Source of the DNA: Alistipes sp.
GTDB lineage: Bacteria; Bacteroidota; Bacteroidia; Bacteroidales; Rikenellaceae
Reading direction: 5' to 3'
Assembly (NCBI GenBank): GCA_017621455.1
Contig: JAGATC010000022.1
Span: 1 to 64,000 of the forward strand
Length of the DNA stretch: 64,000 nucleotides
Positions 34,878 through 42,996 of the stretch are shown piece after piece; the first letter of the stretch is position 1, and the number at the start of each line of letters is the position of its first letter. Under the pieces are notes generated by a model that worked only from the letters and a program-made list of their open reading frames with translations, had not been told where the DNA came from and made no database searches. A program made the translations under genes and the position numbers.

Positions 34878-35720
34878 ATGTTCTCTACGGAGTATTACTA
34901 TTTGGTTGCAGGTCTGCGTGATTGGACGCTGGACTCTGATACCAAAGGTTTCGATGTTCGTGAGATTATCGACGAGATTGTCGAGGAGCTCACGAAGAGC
35001 GATCGTGAGGCTGTGCGCTTGCTGTACGCCTACTACGATTGCGAGAACATTATTGCCTGCCGTGCTAAGCGTGAGCGTTTCAACAAGCTTGGCAACCTCA
35101 CCTCAGAGGAGGTTAGTTCAGTATTCGAGGAGCGTCGCTACTCGTTACTACCCCGCCGCGTAGCAGAGACTGTTAAGCTATACGTCGAGGCAGATGACGA
35201 GGATCGTGACGAGGATATTGTTCTCGATACGAACTTCGAGCGAGCAATATTTGAGGCCTACTACCGCGATTTGGCAGAGTCGAACTCTTCGTTCCTTAAC
35301 GCATGGGGCGCATTCGACCGCAATTTGCGTAATATTGCTGCTGCTATCGCTGCCCGCGAGGCAGGTCGTGCTGTGGCAGATGTTGTTGTTGGCGGAGGCG
35401 AGATCGTGGAGCAGTTGAAGCACTCCTCTGCGGCGGACTTCGGTCTACGTGGCGAGTTGCCATACGTTGACTCGGTGATTGCAGCCGTTAGCGACGAGAA
35501 AAACATCGTCGAGAAGGAGCGAAAGATTGATACTATTCGCTGGGCCGAGGCTGAGGCGATTACATGCTTCGACTTCTTCAACATCAACTACATTCTCTCG
35601 TATCTTGTCAAGGTCAACATCGTAGCACGTTGGACATTGCTCTCACCAGAGGTGGGTCGCGAGATGCTCAACCGCTTGATTAAAGAGCTTGATGCCAAGG
35701 AGCTTGTGAATAAACAATAA
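34878..35720 (+). CDS. DUF2764 protein, probable V-ATPase subunit C equivalent
   Basis: A 280-aa protein found in Bacteroidota V-ATPase operons in the slot of subunit C. Internal segments recall subunit C/AC39: YAYYDCENIIACRAKRERFNKLG (about 50-72, like the yD-NL-iLR repeat) and SSFLNAWGAFDRNLRNIAAAIAAREAG (about 135-161). It would connect the rotor shaft to the membrane ring. The equivalence is inferred from gene position and these resemblances. It sits 3 bp after subunit E and 14 bp before subunit A. Confidence 0.7.
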   Translation: MFSTEYYYLVAGLRDWTLDSDTKGFDVREIIDEIVEELTKSDREAVRLLYAYYDCENIIACRAKRERFNKLGNLTSEEVSSVFEERRYSLLPRRVAETVKLYVEADDEDRDEDIVLDTNFERAIFEAYYRDLAESNSSFLNAWGAFDRNLRNIAAAIAAREAGRAVADVVVGGGEIVEQLKHSSAADFGLRGELPYVDSVIAAVSDEKNIVEKERKIDTIRWAEAEAITCFDFFNINYILSYLVKVNIVARWTLLSPEVGREMLNRLIKELDAKELVNKQ

Positions 35721-35734
35721 AACTACATAAACGA

Positions 35735-37492
35735 ATGAAAACATTAGGACGTGTAAACGGTATTATCTCGAACATCGTTATCGCCAAGGTTGACGGTCCG
35801 GTGGGTCAGAATGAGATATGCCATGTGTATTGCGGCGATGTCCGCATGATGGCTGAGGTCATCAAGGTCATAGGCGATGAGGCCTATGTACAGGTATACG
35901 ATAGTACACGCGGTTTGAAGATTGGTGATAAGGTGGAGTTCGAGGGTCACATGCTCGAGGCTACACTTGCTCCAGGTCTTTTGTCGCGCAACTACGATGG
36001 TCTGCAGAACGACCTCGAGAAGATGGACGGTTTGTTCATCAATCGTGGTTCTATCACCGACCCCATCGACTTCGATGCTATGTGGGACTTTAAGCCCCTT
36101 GCTAAGGTTGGTGACAAGGTATCAGCTGGTGACTGGCTCGGTGAGGTTAAGGAGCAGTGGGTTATGCACAAGATTATGGTTCCCTTCGTTATGCAGGGCA
36201 ACTACACCATCAAGAGCCTTGTGGAGGCTGGCGAGTATAAGGTAACCGACACCATCGCTGTTGTAACCGACGTTGACGGTAACGAGTACAACATCACAAT
36301 GGTTCAGAAGTGGCCCGTAAAGCAGGCTATCCGCTGCTTTACCGAGAAGCCACGTCCCTCGCGTGTGATGGAGACAGGTGTTCGTGCTATCGACACATTT
36401 AACCCCTTGGCTGAGGGTGGTACAGGCTTTATCCCCGGACCCTTTGGTGCTGGTAAGACCGTGCTTCAGCACGCCATCTCTAAGCAGGCCGAGGCAGACG
36501 TCATCATCATCGTAGCGTGCGGTGAGCGTGCTAACGAGGTTGTGGAGATCTTCGCCGAGTTCCCCGAGTTGGTCGACCCACGTACTGGTCACAAACTTAT
36601 GGAGCGTACCATTATTATATGTAATACCTCTAACATGCCCGTGGCTGCCCGTGAGGCATCAGTTTACACTGGTATGACTATCGGTGAGTACTACCGTTCG
36701 ATGGGCTTGAAAGTGTTGGTAATGGCTGACTCTACTTCACGTTGGGCACAGGCTCTCCGTGAGATGTCTAACCGTTTGGAGGAGCTTCCTGGTCAGGATG
36801 CGTTCCCTATGGACCTCTCGGCAGTTATCTCTAACTTCTACGCTCGTGCCGGCTTGGTTAAACTCAATAACGGTGCAACTGGTTCAGTAACATTCCTTGG
36901 TACCGTATCACCTGCGGGTGGTAACCTTAAGGAGCCTGTTACGGAGTCTACAAAGAAGGCTGCACGTTGCTTCTACGCTCTTTCACAGAGCCGTGCGGAC
37001 TCTAAGCGCTACCCCGCTATCGATCCACTCGACTCATACTCTAAGTATTTGGAGTATCCCGAGATTCGCGAGTACCTCGACGAGCATATCGAGAAGAACT
37101 GGGTAGATGCAGTATATGAGGGTAAGACCATCGTTCAGCGTGGTAAGGAGGCAAACGACCAGATTAACATTCTTGGTGACGACGGTGTGCCCGTTGAGTA
37201 CCACGAGCGTTTCTGGAAGAGCGAGTTGGTTGACTCTGTAATCTTGCAGCAGGATGCCTTCGACTCTATCGATGCCAACTGCCCTATCGAGCGTCAGCAG
37301 ATGATGTACAATATAGTGTTGGGCATCTGCCGCAAGTCGTTCGACTTGGCAGACTTCGAGGAGTGCTCTAAGTTCTTTAAGGAGCTCATCTATATGTTCC
37401 GTCAGATGAACTACTCAGAGTGGAAGTCGGAGCAGTTCGATTCGTTCAAGGCTAAGATTGAGGCCCTTGTAAATGAGAAACTTGCAAAATAA
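35735..37492 (+). CDS. ntpA: V-type ATPase catalytic subunit A
   Basis: The 585-aa catalytic subunit hydrolyses or makes ATP. It has the Walker A GPFGAGKTVLQ, IIIVACGERANEVVEIFAEFPEL, VMADSTSRWAQALREMSNRLEELPGQDAFP and a non-homologous bulge region (about 110-200) that separates A from F-type beta. Full length. Operon position 3, spaced 14 bp after DUF2764 and 12 bp before subunit B. Confidence 0.96.
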   Translation: MKTLGRVNGIISNIVIAKVDGPVGQNEICHVYCGDVRMMAEVIKVIGDEAYVQVYDSTRGLKIGDKVEFEGHMLEATLAPGLLSRNYDGLQNDLEKMDGLFINRGSITDPIDFDAMWDFKPLAKVGDKVSAGDWLGEVKEQWVMHKIMVPFVMQGNYTIKSLVEAGEYKVTDTIAVVTDVDGNEYNITMVQKWPVKQAIRCFTEKPRPSRVMETGVRAIDTFNPLAEGGTGFIPGPFGAGKTVLQHAISKQAEADVIIIVACGERANEVVEIFAEFPELVDPRTGHKLMERTIIICNTSNMPVAAREASVYTGMTIGEYYRSMGLKVLVMADSTSRWAQALREMSNRLEELPGQDAFPMDLSAVISNFYARAGLVKLNNGATGSVTFLGTVSPAGGNLKEPVTESTKKAARCFYALSQSRADSKRYPAIDPLDSYSKYLEYPEIREYLDEHIEKNWVDAVYEGKTIVQRGKEANDQINILGDDGVPVEYHERFWKSELVDSVILQQDAFDSIDANCPIERQQMMYNIVLGICRKSFDLADFEECSKFFKELIYMFRQMNYSEWKSEQFDSFKAKIEALVNEKLAK

Positions 37493-37504
37493 GGAGGAGA
37501 AGCT

Positions 37505-38824
37505 ATGACAACAAGAGCATTTCAGAAAGTATATACTAAGATTGACAATATCACCAAGGCTACCATCACGCTTCGTGCTACGGGCGTAGGTAACGACGAG
37601 CTTGCTACGGTAGGTGGTCGTTTGGCACAGGTGGTAAAGATTATGGGCGACAAGGTTACGCTTCAGGTGTTTGCAGGTACCGAGGGTCTTGCTACCGACT
37701 CTGAGGTTGTATTCCACGGTGAGCCTCCCGTACTTCGCGTATCGGACGCTTTGGCAGGTCGCTTCTTTAACGCATACGGCGAGCCACTCGAGGGTGGTGA
37801 GCAGATTGAGGGTGAGGCACGCGAGATTGGTGGCCCTACAGTGAACCCCTTCCGCCGTATTCAGCCTTCGGAGCTTATCGCTACAGGTATCGCAGGTATC
37901 GACCTTAACAACACCATCGTGTCTGGTCAGAAGATTCCATTCTTCGCAGACCCCGACCAGCCATATAACGCCGTTATGGCAAATGTGGCATTGCGTGCTA
38001 AGGCCGACAAGATTATCTTGGGCGGTATGGGCCTTACTAACGATGACTTCCTCTACTTCAAGCACGTCTTCGAGAATGCAGGTGCTTTGGACCGCATCGT
38101 ATCGTTCGTAAACACCACAGACAACCCTCCCGTAGAGCGATTGCTCGTTCCCGATATGGCACTTACTGCTGCTGAGTACTTCGCAGTAGATAAGGGCGAG
38201 AAGGTGCTTGTGTTGCTAACCGATATGACCCTCTATGCCGATGCCTTGGCAATCGTATCTAACCGTATGGACCAGATTCCTTCTAAGGACTCTATGCCTG
38301 GTTCACTCTACTCTGATCTTGCGAAGATTTACGAGAAGGCCGTACAGTTGCCTAACGGTGGTTCTATCACCATCATCGCCGTTACTACCTTGTCTGGTGG
38401 CGATATTACCCACGCTATTCCCGATAACACGGGTTATATCACCGAGGGTCAGCTCTTCTTGCGTAACGACTCAGATACCGGTAAGGTTATCGTTGACCCA
38501 TTCCGTTCGTTGTCACGATTGAAGCAGTTGGTTATCGGTAAGAAGACCCGTGAGGATCACCCACAGGTAATGAACGCCTGCGTGCGTTTGTACGCCGATG
38601 CTGCTAACGCTAAGACTAAGCTCGAGAACGGTTTCGACCTCTCGGATTACGACGAGCGTGCATTGAAGTTTGCTCACGACTACTCGGAGAAGCTCCTTTC
38701 TATCGACGTTAACATCGAGATTGAGGAGATGCTTGACACCGCTTGGACACTCTTTGCGAAGTACTTCTCAAGAGGTGAGGTTAGTATCAAGCAGGAGCTC
38801 TCGGATAAATATTGGAAAGCATAA
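37505..38824 (+). CDS. ntpB: V-type ATPase regulatory subunit B
   Basis: A 439-aa nucleotide-binding but non-catalytic head subunit. It lacks a Walker A Lys: the corresponding stretch reads VSGQKIPFFADPD. Hallmarks are GGPTVNPFRRIQPSELIATGIAGIDL, YSDLAKIYEKAV and GSITIIAVTTLSGGDITHAIPDNTGYITEGQL. It lies 12 bp after subunit A. Confidence 0.96.
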   Translation: MTTRAFQKVYTKIDNITKATITLRATGVGNDELATVGGRLAQVVKIMGDKVTLQVFAGTEGLATDSEVVFHGEPPVLRVSDALAGRFFNAYGEPLEGGEQIEGEAREIGGPTVNPFRRIQPSELIATGIAGIDLNNTIVSGQKIPFFADPDQPYNAVMANVALRAKADKIILGGMGLTNDDFLYFKHVFENAGALDRIVSFVNTTDNPPVERLLVPDMALTAAEYFAVDKGEKVLVLLTDMTLYADALAIVSNRMDQIPSKDSMPGSLYSDLAKIYEKAVQLPNGGSITIIAVTTLSGGDITHAIPDNTGYITEGQLFLRNDSDTGKVIVDPFRSLSRLKQLVIGKKTREDHPQVMNACVRLYADAANAKTKLENGFDLSDYDERALKFAHDYSEKLLSIDVNIEIEEMLDTAWTLFAKYFSRGEVSIKQELSDKYWKA

Positions 38825-38833
38825 CAACAGCTT

Positions 38834-39448
38834 ATGGCAATCAAATTTCAGTATAACAAGACCTCGCTCGGTGAGCTGAACAAGCAGCTCAAAATCCGAA
38901 AGAATGCTCTTCCTACCATCAAGAGTAAGGAGAGTGCATTGCGTTCGGAGGTTAAGCGTGCGAAGGACTCCGCATTAGCCTACCGTAAGGAGTTAGACGA
39001 GCTTATCGCCGCCTACGACTATATGGTACAGCTGTGGGGAGAGTTTGATTGTGACCTAATCCGCATCGTCGATGTCGAGCTTATGACACAGAAGATTGCG
39101 GGCGTGCGCATACCTATATTAAATAACATAGTCTACGAGGAGAAGCCCTACGACTTGTTCTCAGCCCCAGTTTGGTATGCTGAGGGTATTAGGGTCCTCA
39201 AGCAGATGTCTCGTCTCGGCATCGAGTTCGAGGTATACAATCGCAAGATGGAGCTTTTGGACTATGCGCGACGCAAAACTACTCAGAAGGTAAACCTCTA
39301 CGAAAAGGTGCAAATACCTGGTTATGAGGATGCCATACGTAAGATTAAGCGATTTATGGAGGATGAAGAGAACCTCAGTAAGTCGGCACAAAAGATTGTT
39401 AAAACACGTCAGGCGCAAGCCGAGGCTATGGAGGGGCCTAACGAATGA
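38834..39448 (+). CDS. ntpD: V-type ATPase subunit D
   Basis: The 204-aa central-shaft subunit: two long coiled-coil helices, the N-terminal one LGELNKQLKIRKNALPTIKSKESALRSEV and the C-terminal one VQIPGYEDAIRKIKRFMEDEEN, that rotate inside the A3B3 head. It overlaps the start of subunit I by 4 bp (ATGA), indicating coupled translation. No F subunit gene, its usual shaft partner, is seen in the operon. Confidence 0.9.
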   Translation: MAIKFQYNKTSLGELNKQLKIRKNALPTIKSKESALRSEVKRAKDSALAYRKELDELIAAYDYMVQLWGEFDCDLIRIVDVELMTQKIAGVRIPILNNIVYEEKPYDLFSAPVWYAEGIRVLKQMSRLGIEFEVYNRKMELLDYARRKTTQKVNLYEKVQIPGYEDAIRKIKRFMEDEENLSKSAQKIVKTRQAQAEAMEGPNE

Positions 39449-41325
39449 TTAGTAAGATGATTCGCTATGACATTGTGCTCTATGCAGAGGAGCAGGAGCG
39501 CTTTGTTGAGACACTTCGTGAGCTTGGCTTGGTAGACATCACCACCACTGGCTGGGAGCCTACGGAGGGTGACCGTGCTATTCTTTTGGAGATTGAGGCC
39601 CGCTCAAAGGCTACCGAGTTCCTTTCGTCGTTTAGCAGTAGCGAGAACTTCAATAAGGATGCACTACCCTACGCCACAGGCGAGGAGGCATACGAGTGCT
39701 ACGCTGCGGCACGCGATGAGCGCCAGCAGCTCCAGCAGGAGATAGCACGCTTGCGCAAGCTCGCAGACGACATTACACCTTGGGGCAGCTTCTCGCAGCA
39801 GGACTTCGACCGTCTTGCACAGCGCGGTGTTACAATGCGCCTCTTTACTGCACAGCCCGTAGCCTTTGAGCGCATGGTGGCCGAAGCTGCAGATGGTGTA
39901 ACTATCGTTGAGATTGCCCGCACACAGTCTGCTGTATACTTTGCCGTTGTCACTGTTGATGATGTGCAGTATATGGTTGATGGTCAGGAGGTACGCCTCC
40001 CAGAGATGGACAGCAAGACCCTCATAGCTAAGGCTAACGAGCTGGAGGCGCGCGACAAGGCACTCAATGAGGTATTCTCACGTGCGGCACGCTCAAAGGA
40101 GCTTATCGCTTTGGAGCGTGGCAAGTATAGAGAGCAGCTACAGAGCTTGAAGGTGAACGCCATGGCTCAGCGCGAGGCAGACAACCGTCTTGTAATCCTT
40201 GAGGGTTGGGCTGAGGCTGACACTGCCGAGAAGGTGGATATGCTACTTAAGGAGTATCCATACTTGGTATTCGACCGTCGCGATGCTACGCTTGATGATG
40301 ACGCCCCCGTAAAGCTCAAGAACAACAAGTTTGCACGTCTGTTCGAGCTTATTGGTGCTATGTACTCGCTACCTAAGTATGGCACGCTGGACCTCACTGG
40401 CATCTTCGGCGTCTTCTACATGCTGTTCTTCGCTATCTGTCTAAATGATGCAGGTTATGGCGCAGTGTTGTTGGCAGTAGGTATAGCCCTATTTGTTAAG
40501 GGTGGCCAAAAGTTGCGTCAGGCAGCTACTTTGTCGATAGTATGTGCTACAGCAACCATCATATTTGGTACTTACTCTGGCTCGTTGTTCGGTATGAGCA
40601 TACCTGAACTTTTGGGCATGCCTGCTCTTACTACACCTGAGGGAGGATATACTGTATGGCCATTCCTTGACTTTACGGGCTCGTTCTTCTCTATTGCGTT
40701 GGCACTCGGCGTGTTCCAGATTTTGGTGGGCATGGCCATCAACATCTATATGCAGACCAAGCTCTTTGGCATCACTTCATGCCTCGGCCTTTTGGGATGG
40801 TTTATCATCCTATTATCTGGCTCTGTGGCTGTTGGCTTGCCAATGTTTGGCTTGGGTATCCCTGGTTTCGATGCCTCGTCGCCCATATTCTACGGTTTGG
40901 CGGGTGTCGGTGCCTTCCTTATGCTTGTGCTTAATAATGTTAAGCGTAATCCGCTTATCAACATAGGTGCAGGCTTGTGGGATGCATACAACAACATCAC
41001 CGGTTTGTTGAGCGATGTACTCAGTTACATCCGCTTGTTCGCCATTGGTCTCTCGGGCGGTGTGTTGGCACAGGTGTTCAACTCGCTCGCTATGGGTATG
41101 TCGGGTGCAAGTGACATTGCAGCTGGCTCACCATGGTATAGCTACATATTGCCAATTATCGTTGCCTCGATAATCCTTATCATTGGCCACGGTATCAACC
41201 TCTTTATGTCTGCAATTTCGTCGTTCGTACACCCCATGCGTTTGACCTTTGTGGAGTTTTATAAGAATGCGGGATTTGAGATGAGCCAGCGCTCGTTCGA
41301 TCCTATCCGCAAGATTAATGAATAA
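39445..41325 (+). CDS. ntpI: V-type ATPase membrane subunit I (a-subunit)
   Basis: A 626-aa stator subunit with an N-terminal cytosolic arm (about 1-310, coiled coils including EEAYECYAAARDERQQLQQEI) and a C-terminal membrane domain with about seven to eight helices. YIRLFAIGLSGGVLAQVFN carries the essential Arg530 that faces the rotor glutamate during ion transfer. It is translationally coupled to subunit D and lies 45 bp before K. Confidence 0.93.
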   Translation: MISKMIRYDIVLYAEEQERFVETLRELGLVDITTTGWEPTEGDRAILLEIEARSKATEFLSSFSSSENFNKDALPYATGEEAYECYAAARDERQQLQQEIARLRKLADDITPWGSFSQQDFDRLAQRGVTMRLFTAQPVAFERMVAEAADGVTIVEIARTQSAVYFAVVTVDDVQYMVDGQEVRLPEMDSKTLIAKANELEARDKALNEVFSRAARSKELIALERGKYREQLQSLKVNAMAQREADNRLVILEGWAEADTAEKVDMLLKEYPYLVFDRRDATLDDDAPVKLKNNKFARLFELIGAMYSLPKYGTLDLTGIFGVFYMLFFAICLNDAGYGAVLLAVGIALFVKGGQKLRQAATLSIVCATATIIFGTYSGSLFGMSIPELLGMPALTTPEGGYTVWPFLDFTGSFFSIALALGVFQILVGMAINIYMQTKLFGITSCLGLLGWFIILLSGSVAVGLPMFGLGIPGFDASSPIFYGLAGVGAFLMLVLNNVKRNPLINIGAGLWDAYNNITGLLSDVLSYIRLFAIGLSGGVLAQVFNSLAMGMSGASDIAAGSPWYSYILPIIVASIILIIGHGINLFMSAISSFVHPMRLTFVEFYKNAGFEMSQRSFDPIRKINE

Positions 41326-41370
41326 GAAGTAAACAAATAATAATTAACAAATTAAAAACATTTTACAACT

Positions 41371-41958
41371 ATGACTACAGCATTGATTTTTGCTTATTTG
41401 GGCGTTGCCCTTATGGTAGGTATTTCGGGTTTGGCTTCAGCCGTTGCAACTGCACGTTGCGGTATGGCTGCCGTTGGCGCTATGAAGAAGAATAGCGGTG
41501 CTTTCGGTAGCTACATGATTCTTTCGGCTCTTCCCGGTTCACAGGGTCTCTACGGTTTCGTAGGTTTCTTTATGGTTCAGAGCTATCTCGTTGAGGATAT
41601 GCCTTTGATTACTGGCGTTGGTATCTTCGGTGCAGGTATTTTGATGGCTATCGTAACCTTGTCTTCAGCCTTGTATCAGGCTAAGGTTTGTGCTAACGGT
41701 ATCGTAGCTATTGGTAACGGTAACGACGTTATGGGTAAGACTCTTATCCTTGCGGCGTTCCCCGAGTTGTACGCTATCTTGGGTGTTGCTGCTACCTTCC
41801 TTTTGGCAGGTACTATCGACCCCGCTAAGTTGGCTGAGGCAGAGGCTGCTGAGACTGCAAAGGCTAATACAGAGCAGACTAGTGAGAAGCAGGCTGATGA
41901 GAAGCAGGCTTCTGAGGAGAAGGCTGATATCAACTACACTGATGAGGTTACTGAGTAA
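41371..41958 (+). CDS. ntpK: V-type ATPase rotor-ring subunit K, with charged C-terminal tail
   Basis: A 195-aa proteolipid with four membrane helices arising from a duplicated hairpin. Residues Leu54, Ser57, Gln58, Gln103 and Glu132 sit exactly seven positions before Enterococcus hirae NtpK Leu61, Thr64, Gln65, Gln110 and Glu139, the sodium-site ligands, with Ser in place of Thr. The enzyme therefore probably moves sodium. Residues about 153-195 form an added hydrophilic tail rich in Ala, Glu and Lys with a repeated EKQADEKQASEEKAD pattern, not typical of the family (about 155 aa). The last gene of the operon. Confidence 0.93.
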   Translation: MTTALIFAYLGVALMVGISGLASAVATARCGMAAVGAMKKNSGAFGSYMILSALPGSQGLYGFVGFFMVQSYLVEDMPLITGVGIFGAGILMAIVTLSSALYQAKVCANGIVAIGNGNDVMGKTLILAAFPELYAILGVAATFLLAGTIDPAKLAEAEAAETAKANTEQTSEKQADEKQASEEKADINYTDEVTE

Positions 41959-41983
41959 TTACTCTGGACGATTTCACTTTTGG

Positions 41984-42011
41984 AGAGGAGTTCGGTTTGC
42001 CGAGCTCCTCT
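41984..42011 (+). terminator. Terminator of the V-ATPase operon
   Basis: 12-bp stem (41984-41995 with 42000-42011, one G-T pair), TTTG loop, followed by TCTTTTT. Confidence 0.85.
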
Positions 42012-42026
42012 TCTTTTTGCGAGAAA

Positions 42027-42058
42027 TTTGCTACGCTCATAAAAATAGTATATCTTTG
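42027..42058 (+). promoter_or_regulatory. Promoter of the BI-1 gene
   Basis: TTTG at 42027-42030, a 20-bp spacer and TATCTTTG at 42051-42058. Confidence 0.75.
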
Positions 42059-42105
42059 CAATAATTATCTACATTAAGGTGTTATAACTATAAAACTTCT
42101 ATTAT

Positions 42106-42804
42106 ATGGAAAACTATTCAACAACAACGCATGTCATTAACCAGTCGGCTGTGACTGCACTATTTAAGAGCACCTACATGCAGATGGCTGCTGCATTGAC
42201 CGTAACGGCGCTCACATCGTACTTCTTGTCGCAGTCAGCGGCATTCTTGGCGATGTTTCTTACCAACAGCTCATTGATGTGGATTGCAATTATTGCAGAG
42301 CTTGGCGTGGTAATATGGCTCTCAGCTCGTCTACACGCTATGTCGATGACTATGGCTACCATACTATTTATAGCCTACTCGGTGCTAAATGGCGTAACGC
42401 TATCGATTATATTCCTCGTCTACGAGCCTGAGGTTATAGCCTTAACGTTTGCTGTCACGGCGGGCATGTTTGCCGTAATGAGCATTATCGGCTACACTAC
42501 ACGCATGGATCTATCTAAGGTTGGTGGCATACTACTTATGGCGCTTGTAGGTATCATTCTCGCATCTGTAGTAAACATATTCTTAGGTTCAGAGACTCTG
42601 TACTGGGTTATCACCTACATTGGAGTTCTCGTATTCGTTGGTCTCACAGCGTACGATACCAATAAGCTTCGCCAGATATATACCCAGTATGGTGAAGTGA
42701 ACGAGACAGGTCATAAGCTCGCACTTATGGGTGCGCTTACACTCTACCTCGACTTCATCAACCTCTTCCTATATCTATTGCGCATCTTCGGAAATCGCCG
42801 TTAG
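42106..42804 (+). CDS. Bax inhibitor-1/YccA family membrane protein
   Basis: A 232-aa inner-membrane protein with seven helices starting near residue 25. The family signature is visible in the later helices: FVGLTAYDTNKLRQIYTQYG (about 184-203, with the conserved Asp pair region) and LALMGALTLYLDFINLFLYLLRIFG. Relatives act as pH-sensitive calcium leaks or modulate FtsH. Monocistronic, with its own promoter and terminator. Confidence 0.9.
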   Translation: MENYSTTTHVINQSAVTALFKSTYMQMAAALTVTALTSYFLSQSAAFLAMFLTNSSLMWIAIIAELGVVIWLSARLHAMSMTMATILFIAYSVLNGVTLSIIFLVYEPEVIALTFAVTAGMFAVMSIIGYTTRMDLSKVGGILLMALVGIILASVVNIFLGSETLYWVITYIGVLVFVGLTAYDTNKLRQIYTQYGEVNETGHKLALMGALTLYLDFINLFLYLLRIFGNRR

Positions 42805-42827
42805 GACATATTAGAAACGCTATAATT

Positions 42828-42854
42828 GAGGGCAGCATGTAACATGTTGCCCTC
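42828..42854 (+). terminator. Terminator of the BI-1 gene
   Basis: 12-bp stem (42828-42839 with 42843-42854, one G-T pair), TAA loop, then GTTTGTTT. Confidence 0.8.
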
Positions 42855-42922
42855 GTTTGTTTAGTATCGGTAACAAAGATTTTTCAATGGTGTTAAAATT
42901 TTGTTACATTTAAGCAAGACTA

Positions 42923-42953
42923 TTGCATGATAATTTTTGACGAAATAAATTTG
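42923..42953 (+). promoter_or_regulatory. Promoter of the Na/Pi symporter gene
   Basis: TTG at 42923-42925, a 20-bp spacer and TAAATTTG at 42946-42953. Confidence 0.7.
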
Positions 42954-42996
42954 CAACAGAAAGTAAAAGAAAATTTAACTAAACAACAAATAAATT

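Noticed and set aside
41871..41925. CRISPR-like short repeats
   Set aside because: The repeats are in-frame codons of the V-ATPase K tail, without spacers.
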